A stretch of DNA of 9,184 nucleotides from CAYSXY01 sp964435165 (lineage in GTDB: Bacteria; Pseudomonadota; Alphaproteobacteria; Rickettsiales; RI-342), in assembly GCA_964435165.1 (NCBI GenBank), contig CAYSXY010000066.1:1-9184 (forward strand). The letters are read 5' to 3'. The translations under genes were made by a program, and so were the position numbers. Below the pieces are notes generated by a model. That model saw nothing but the letters and a program-made list of their open reading frames with translations, searched no databases and was not told where the DNA came from. The number at the start of each line of letters is the position of its first letter. The stretch's first letter is position 1. This document shows positions 6,100 through 9,184 of the stretch, in pieces.

Positions 6100-6128
6100 A
6101 CATAGGTCGATCGCTGGGGGAAATCAAG
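6100..6128 (-). promoter_or_regulatory. Candidate heat-shock (sigma32) promoter for the hslVU operon
   Basis: On the minus strand CTTG (6128-6125) is followed by 18 bases and then CCTATGT (6106-6100). This exactly fits the heat-shock pattern described for alphaproteobacteria, CTTG-N17/18-CYTATNT, as I remember it. It points toward the small ORF, hslV and hslU, a classic heat-shock operon, with a leader of about 200 bases. Confidence 0.5.
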
Positions 6129-6162
6129 TTCGATAGCGTTATCGTGGCGCCTTCTATGAGAG

Positions 6163-6191
6163 TAGTCAAAATATCACAAGACTGCTATAAG
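6163..6191 (+). promoter_or_regulatory. Candidate sigma70 promoter for the his operon (proximal)
   Basis: TAGTCA (6163-6168), a 17-base spacer and TATAAG (6186-6191; five of six to consensus) would start RNA near 6198. That leaves a leader under 30 bases before the hisB ATG at 6225, which has no clear Shine-Dalgarno. Confidence 0.35.
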
Positions 6192-6224
6192 CCTGCCATA
6201 ATCAACATGGACATGTTTTTACTC

Positions 6225-6833
6225 ATGCGAAGTGCCACCTACACTCGAACAACGAAAGAAACCAGTATTTCTGTCGAACTGCAACTGGATGGTCATGGCC
6301 GCTATGATATTCAAACCGGTATTGGTTTTCTCGACCATATGCTCGAGCAGCTTTCCCGACATAGCCTGATGGATTTGACGGTAAAGTGTCAGGGCGACCT
6401 GCACATCGATGGCCATCACACGACCGAGGATACGGCCATTGCCATCGGTCAGGCCTTTTCAGAGGCATTGGGGGATCGCAAAGGCATCACGCGCTATGGC
6501 CATGCCTATATCCCGATGGATGAGACATTAAGCCGTGTTGCGGTTGATTTATCCAACCGCCCCTATTGCGTGTGGAACGTGACATTTAGCCAGCCCAAAC
6601 TGGGCGATATGGATAGTGAATTATTCCGCGAGTGGTTTTTTGCCTTCGCTACCCATGGGGGGCTGAACCTGCATGTAGAGAATCTCTACGGGATCAATAA
6701 TCACCATATCATCGAATCCTGTTACAAAGGATTGGCAAAAGCACTCCGCACCGCCATCAGCATTGATGAGCGCCAGCGTGAGCAGGTGCCATCCACCAAG
6801 GGCAAATTAGGCGAACAACAAAACGAACAATAA
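6225..6833 (+). CDS. hisB: Imidazoleglycerol-phosphate dehydratase
   Basis: This cytosolic enzyme dehydrates imidazole glycerol phosphate to imidazole acetol phosphate, the step after HisH/HisF in histidine synthesis. The 202-residue product begins MRSATYTRTTKET, the usual alphaproteobacterial start, and is the monofunctional form without a histidinol phosphatase domain. Metal-binding signatures are GFLDHMLEQLSRHS, HIDGHHTTEDTAIAIGQ and NNHHIIESCYKGLAKALR, the paired His/Glu motifs that hold two manganese ions. The C-terminal VPSTKG is also family-typical. No convincing Shine-Dalgarno precedes 6225. In-frame ATGs at 6207 and 6213 and a TTG at 5970 are alternatives that would add 4-85 unfamiliar residues; the family alignment favours 6225. 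Two tandem TAA codons end it, and the DUF2628 gene starts 13 bases later. Confidence 0.96.
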   Translation: MRSATYTRTTKETSISVELQLDGHGRYDIQTGIGFLDHMLEQLSRHSLMDLTVKCQGDLHIDGHHTTEDTAIAIGQAFSEALGDRKGITRYGHAYIPMDETLSRVAVDLSNRPYCVWNVTFSQPKLGDMDSELFREWFFAFATHGGLNLHVENLYGINNHHIIESCYKGLAKALRTAISIDERQREQVPSTKGKLGEQQNEQ

Positions 6834-6846
6834 TAAAGGATGCATC

Positions 6847-7251
6847 ATGCTGTTCCAACAGATGAAACTATACAGTGTCTACGCCAAGCCGGATGAACCG
6901 GACGGTATTGAACAAGCCATTTTCGTGGCGGAAGGATTCAGCCTTGCCGCCTTTATTCTGGGGCCGTTCTGGGCGCTGTATCACCGCATCTGGTGGCTGG
7001 CGATCGTCAGTGCCGCGGTGAAAACATATTATATCATGGGACTGACACAATGGTTCCTGCAACCGGCCTTACTTTTACCCATCGATCTGGGCTGGATGCT
7101 GCTGCTCGGTTTTTGTGCTCATGATTGGCAAGGCGGAAACCTCAAACGCAGAGGGTATGAATTGGTCGATGTTGTCAGCGGCAGTCATTATGTCGCCGCA
7201 CAACAGCGCTTTTATGATCGTTACTGCGAGACAGCCGGGTCCTATAACTAA
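6847..7251 (+). CDS. DUF2628 small membrane protein in the his operon
   Basis: This 134-residue protein matches the DUF2628 type commonly found inside alphaproteobacterial his operons. MKLYSVYAKP begins the conserved core at residue 6. The hallmark FILGPFWALYHRIWWLA (36-52) leads into two probable membrane segments (about 48-66 and 70-90), followed by a cytosolic-looking tail with LKRRGYELVDVVSG. The function is unknown; its position between hisB and hisH suggests co-expression but does not prove a role in histidine synthesis. The ATG at 6847 is supported by AAAGGA (6835-6840) six bases upstream. Its TAA overlaps the hisH ATG by one base (TAATG), a sign of translational coupling. Confidence 0.85.
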   Translation: MLFQQMKLYSVYAKPDEPDGIEQAIFVAEGFSLAAFILGPFWALYHRIWWLAIVSAAVKTYYIMGLTQWFLQPALLLPIDLGWMLLLGFCAHDWQGGNLKRRGYELVDVVSGSHYVAAQQRFYDRYCETAGSYN

Positions 7252-7898
7252 TGGCCATCACCGTTCTGATCGATTACGGTTCCGGCAATCTCCATTCGGC
7301 ACATAAAGCACTGGAGCGCATGGCGCCGGTGGGGATGGAAATCCACCAAACCAATGACCCTGTACTGGTCGAAAAAGCCGACCGCCTGGTGCTGCCGGGG
7401 GTTGGAGCATTTGGCGATTGCCGCCAGGGCATTGATGCCATTGACGGCCTTCATGAAGCGATCACCGTCAGCGCCTGCAACCGGGCAATTCCTTTTCTTG
7501 GGATTTGCGTTGGTATGCAACTGATGGCCGAGACCGGCTATGAATATGGCACCCATCAGGGATTTGGCTGGCTGCAAACGAGCGTGCGTCCGCTCACACT
7601 GAGCGATCCATCACTCAAAACCCCGCATATGGGCTGGAACACCCTCATCCTTCATCAAGATCATCCCATCGTTGAAGGCATTGAGCATGATGCTCACGCC
7701 TATTTCGTCCATAGCTTCCATATGGTGGCAGAGCATGATACAAACGACTCGGATTGGTTGCTGGCCAGCACCGAGTATGGCGGCAGGGTCACAGCAGTGG
7801 TCGGGCGCGATAATCTGGTTGGCACTCAGTTTCATCCGGAGAAAAGTCAGGCAACCGGCCTGCAACTGCTCCATAATTTTCTACGCTGGAACCCATAA
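7251..7898 (+). CDS. hisH: Imidazole glycerol phosphate synthase, glutaminase subunit
   Basis: This class I glutamine amidotransferase subunit releases ammonia from glutamine and channels it to HisF, which builds the imidazole ring and yields AICAR. The 215-residue product shows all features: IDYGSGNLHSAHKAL at the N-terminus; the oxyanion strand PGVGAFGDC (49-57); nucleophile C86 in LGICVGMQLM; HMGWN (126-130), which contacts the synthase partner; and H195 and E197 in GTQFHPEKSQ, completing the catalytic triad. Length is normal. Its start overlaps the DUF2628 stop by one base, and the GNAT gene starts 17 bases after its stop. Confidence 0.98.
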   Translation: MAITVLIDYGSGNLHSAHKALERMAPVGMEIHQTNDPVLVEKADRLVLPGVGAFGDCRQGIDAIDGLHEAITVSACNRAIPFLGICVGMQLMAETGYEYGTHQGFGWLQTSVRPLTLSDPSLKTPHMGWNTLILHQDHPIVEGIEHDAHAYFVHSFHMVAEHDTNDSDWLLASTEYGGRVTAVVGRDNLVGTQFHPEKSQATGLQLLHNFLRWNP

Positions 7899-7915
7899 AG
7901 GAATCAGGCACACTC

Positions 7916-8431
7916 ATGCCCATCGCCGTAGAACATGTCAGCAAACTCAAGGCCGGAGATCTGGAAGATCTGTGTAAAGCAACGGAAGATGCCATTCGCG
8001 ACGGTATCGGCTTTAACTGGCTGACTCCGCCACCGCTGGAGACGCTTGAGTCCTACTGGAAAGGTGTCACTGTTGTGCCGGAACGCAGCTTGTTCGTCGG
8101 GCGGCTGGATGGAACAATCGCCGGAGCCATACAGCTGGTCAAACCAGGCCCCAACAAACAATCCACCGCCTTCAGCGCCTCGATTGAAAACCACTTTGTG
8201 GCGCCTTGGGCGCGCGGCCATGGTCTGGCACGCGCACTTCTCAGCGCGGCTGAAGAAGAGGCGCGTTCCGAGGATTTCTCCGTCCTGATTCTGTCCGTCC
8301 GCGCCACACAAACCGCCGCACTCCACCTATATGAACATGCCGGTTACAAAGAGTGGGGCATACTGCCCAAATTCGAAACGATTCATAATGACTATGTTGC
8401 CGGTCATTTTTTCTGGAAAGAACTGACATGA
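7916..8431 (+). CDS. GNAT-family N-acetyltransferase in the his operon
   Basis: This 171-residue single-domain GNAT protein transfers an acetyl group from acetyl-CoA to an amine; the substrate is unknown. Motif A is seen as HFVAPWARGHGLARALL (93-109), with ARGHGLA forming the pyrophosphate-binding loop. The later LSVRATQTAALHLYEHAGYKEWGI (126-149) is the usual motif B region with the LYE.AGY signature. CAGG at 7905-7908 lies seven bases before the ATG, and the stop overlaps the hisA start by four bases (ATGA), so it is translated as part of the operon. In some Rhizobiales, as I recall, a GNAT gene lies next to hslV/hslU, close to this same cluster; this may be the same gene in a different slot. 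Self-protection or protein acetylation roles are possible but cannot be read here. Confidence 0.9.
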   Translation: MPIAVEHVSKLKAGDLEDLCKATEDAIRDGIGFNWLTPPPLETLESYWKGVTVVPERSLFVGRLDGTIAGAIQLVKPGPNKQSTAFSASIENHFVAPWARGHGLARALLSAAEEEARSEDFSVLILSVRATQTAALHLYEHAGYKEWGILPKFETIHNDYVAGHFFWKELT

Positions 8432-9147
8432 TTCTCTACCCGGCCATTGATATGAAAGACGGTAAGGCCGTGCGCCTTAAACAGGGCCGTATGGAAGACT
8501 CCACCATATTTGCCGACAACCCGGCAGCGCAGGCACGCCGTTTTGCCGATGCCGGGGCACGCTGGCTTCATCTCGTGGATTTAAATGGTGCATTTGAGGG
8601 CAAACCCGTTAACCGACAAGTAGTGAGCGATATTCTCTCCGTCGTCCATCTGCCCGTTCAGCTTGGTGGTGGCATCCGTTCCATGGCGACACTGGAATAT
8701 TGGCTGAATAACGGCATCCAGCGGGCCATCCTCGGCACCGCTGCCGTGAAAAACCCGGAATTGGTGCGTGAGGCCTGCGCAGCCTTTCCCGGACGTATCG
8801 CCGTGGGCATTGATGCGAAAAATGGCATGGTGGCGGTTGAAGGCTGGGCAGAAACATCTGACCTGCCTGCCATTGAGCTTGCCAAACAGTTTGAAGATGC
8901 CGGTGTGAGTACAGTCATCTACACGGATATCAGTCGCGATGGCATGATGCAGGGAGTCAATGTGGAGGCGACTCTGGCGCTGGCTCATGCCGTGACCATT
9001 CCGGTGATCGCCTCGGGCGGCGTCTCCTCTCTCGACGATTTGCGCGCCCTGAAGAAACATGAGGATGAGGGGATTGAAGGCGCGATTATCGGACGCGCTC
9101 TCTATGATGGGGCGATTGATCTCAGCGAAGCATTGTCATTATGTTAA
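8428..9147 (+). CDS. hisA: Phosphoribosyl-formimino-AICAR phosphate isomerase (ProFAR isomerase)
   Basis: This 239-residue (beta-alpha)8-barrel enzyme performs the Amadori rearrangement of ProFAR to PRFAR, the substrate of the HisH/HisF synthase. The catalytic aspartates are D8 in YPAIDMKDGKAVRL and D129 in VGIDAKNG. Phosphate-binding glycines are seen in LGGGIRS (79-85) and ASGGVSS near the C-terminus, and the half-barrel repeat typical of HisA/HisF is evident (TDISRDGM, IIGRALYDGAI). Length is normal. The ATG overlaps the GNAT stop by four bases and the coding end overlaps hisF by seven, so no separate promoter is likely. Confidence 0.98.
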   Translation: MILYPAIDMKDGKAVRLKQGRMEDSTIFADNPAAQARRFADAGARWLHLVDLNGAFEGKPVNRQVVSDILSVVHLPVQLGGGIRSMATLEYWLNNGIQRAILGTAAVKNPELVREACAAFPGRIAVGIDAKNGMVAVEGWAETSDLPAIELAKQFEDAGVSTVIYTDISRDGMMQGVNVEATLALAHAVTIPVIASGGVSSLDDLRALKKHEDEGIEGAIIGRALYDGAIDLSEALSLC

Positions 9148-9184
9148 AAACGCGCATCATCCCCTGCCTGGACGTCAAGGATGG
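9141..9184 (+). CDS. hisF: Imidazole glycerol phosphate synthase, cyclase subunit (5' end only)
   Basis: Only the first 15 codons lie in the window: MLKTRIIPCLDVKDG. This is the highly conserved HisF N-terminus, and D11 is the catalytic aspartate. The start sits inside hisA, overlapping its last seven bases, so its ribosome site is within the hisA coding sequence and translation is probably coupled. The product is the partner of HisH encoded upstream. Confidence 0.93.
   Translation, partial: MLKTRIIPCLDVKD

Larger units (their letters stand above)
5890..6224. other. Divergent intergenic region hslVU / hisB
   Basis: These 335 bases separate two divergent operons and should hold both promoters. 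A heat-shock-type candidate on the minus strand (6100-6128) and two sigma70-like candidates on the plus strand (5970-5997 and 6163-6191) are listed separately. A 6-bp stem with a 12-base loop (5933-5938 with 5951-5956) lies in the presumed leader of the minus-strand operon. The hisB frame happens to stay open through 5970-6224, but this is probably not coding. Confidence 0.6.

Overview
The window looks like chromosomal DNA from an alphaproteobacterium. It opens with the last bases of a 16S rRNA gene. Its right half holds the divergent hslV-hslU / hisB-DUF2628-hisH-GNAT-hisA-hisF neighbourhood familiar from that class, and the protein sequences (HslV with a long propeptide, HisB, the Asp/prephenate-type aminotransferase) read as alphaproteobacterial. 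No species can be named. Base composition is intermediate, and the intergenic DNA is AT-rich and full of hairpins.

Left part (1-2138). The 16S 3' end is not followed by tRNA-Ile, tRNA-Ala or 23S. About 250 bases later comes a gene for a small RTX (calcium-binding nonapeptide repeat) protein, apparently broken by a one-base frameshift at a homopolymer. Next is a hairpin-rich intergenic element containing a perfect 30-bp palindrome. Then comes a short LOV blue-light photoreceptor with no effector domain.

Middle (2139-3735). A class I aminotransferase gene (aspartate aminotransferase type) is followed by a diverged second copy of the palindromic intergenic element. After it, on the minus strand, lies a compact candidate small-RNA gene: a sigma70-like promoter, three stem-loops, two anti-Shine-Dalgarno-like CU-rich motifs and a strong intrinsic terminator.

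Right part (3736-9184). On the minus strand, a small unknown ORF, hslV and hslU form a tight operon for the HslUV (ClpQY) protease. A sequence upstream of it matches the alphaproteobacterial heat-shock promoter pattern. Divergently, the plus strand carries a compact histidine operon: hisB, a DUF2628 membrane protein, hisH, a GNAT acetyltransferase, hisA and the start of hisF. Most of its internal junctions are start/stop overlaps, which suggests translational coupling. HisH and HisF form imidazole glycerol phosphate synthase, HisA supplies its substrate and HisB acts on its product.

The least ordinary items are the candidate sRNA at 3496-3601, the two-copy palindromic repeat, the 16S gene without a linked 23S, the frameshifted RTX gene and the stand-alone LOV protein.
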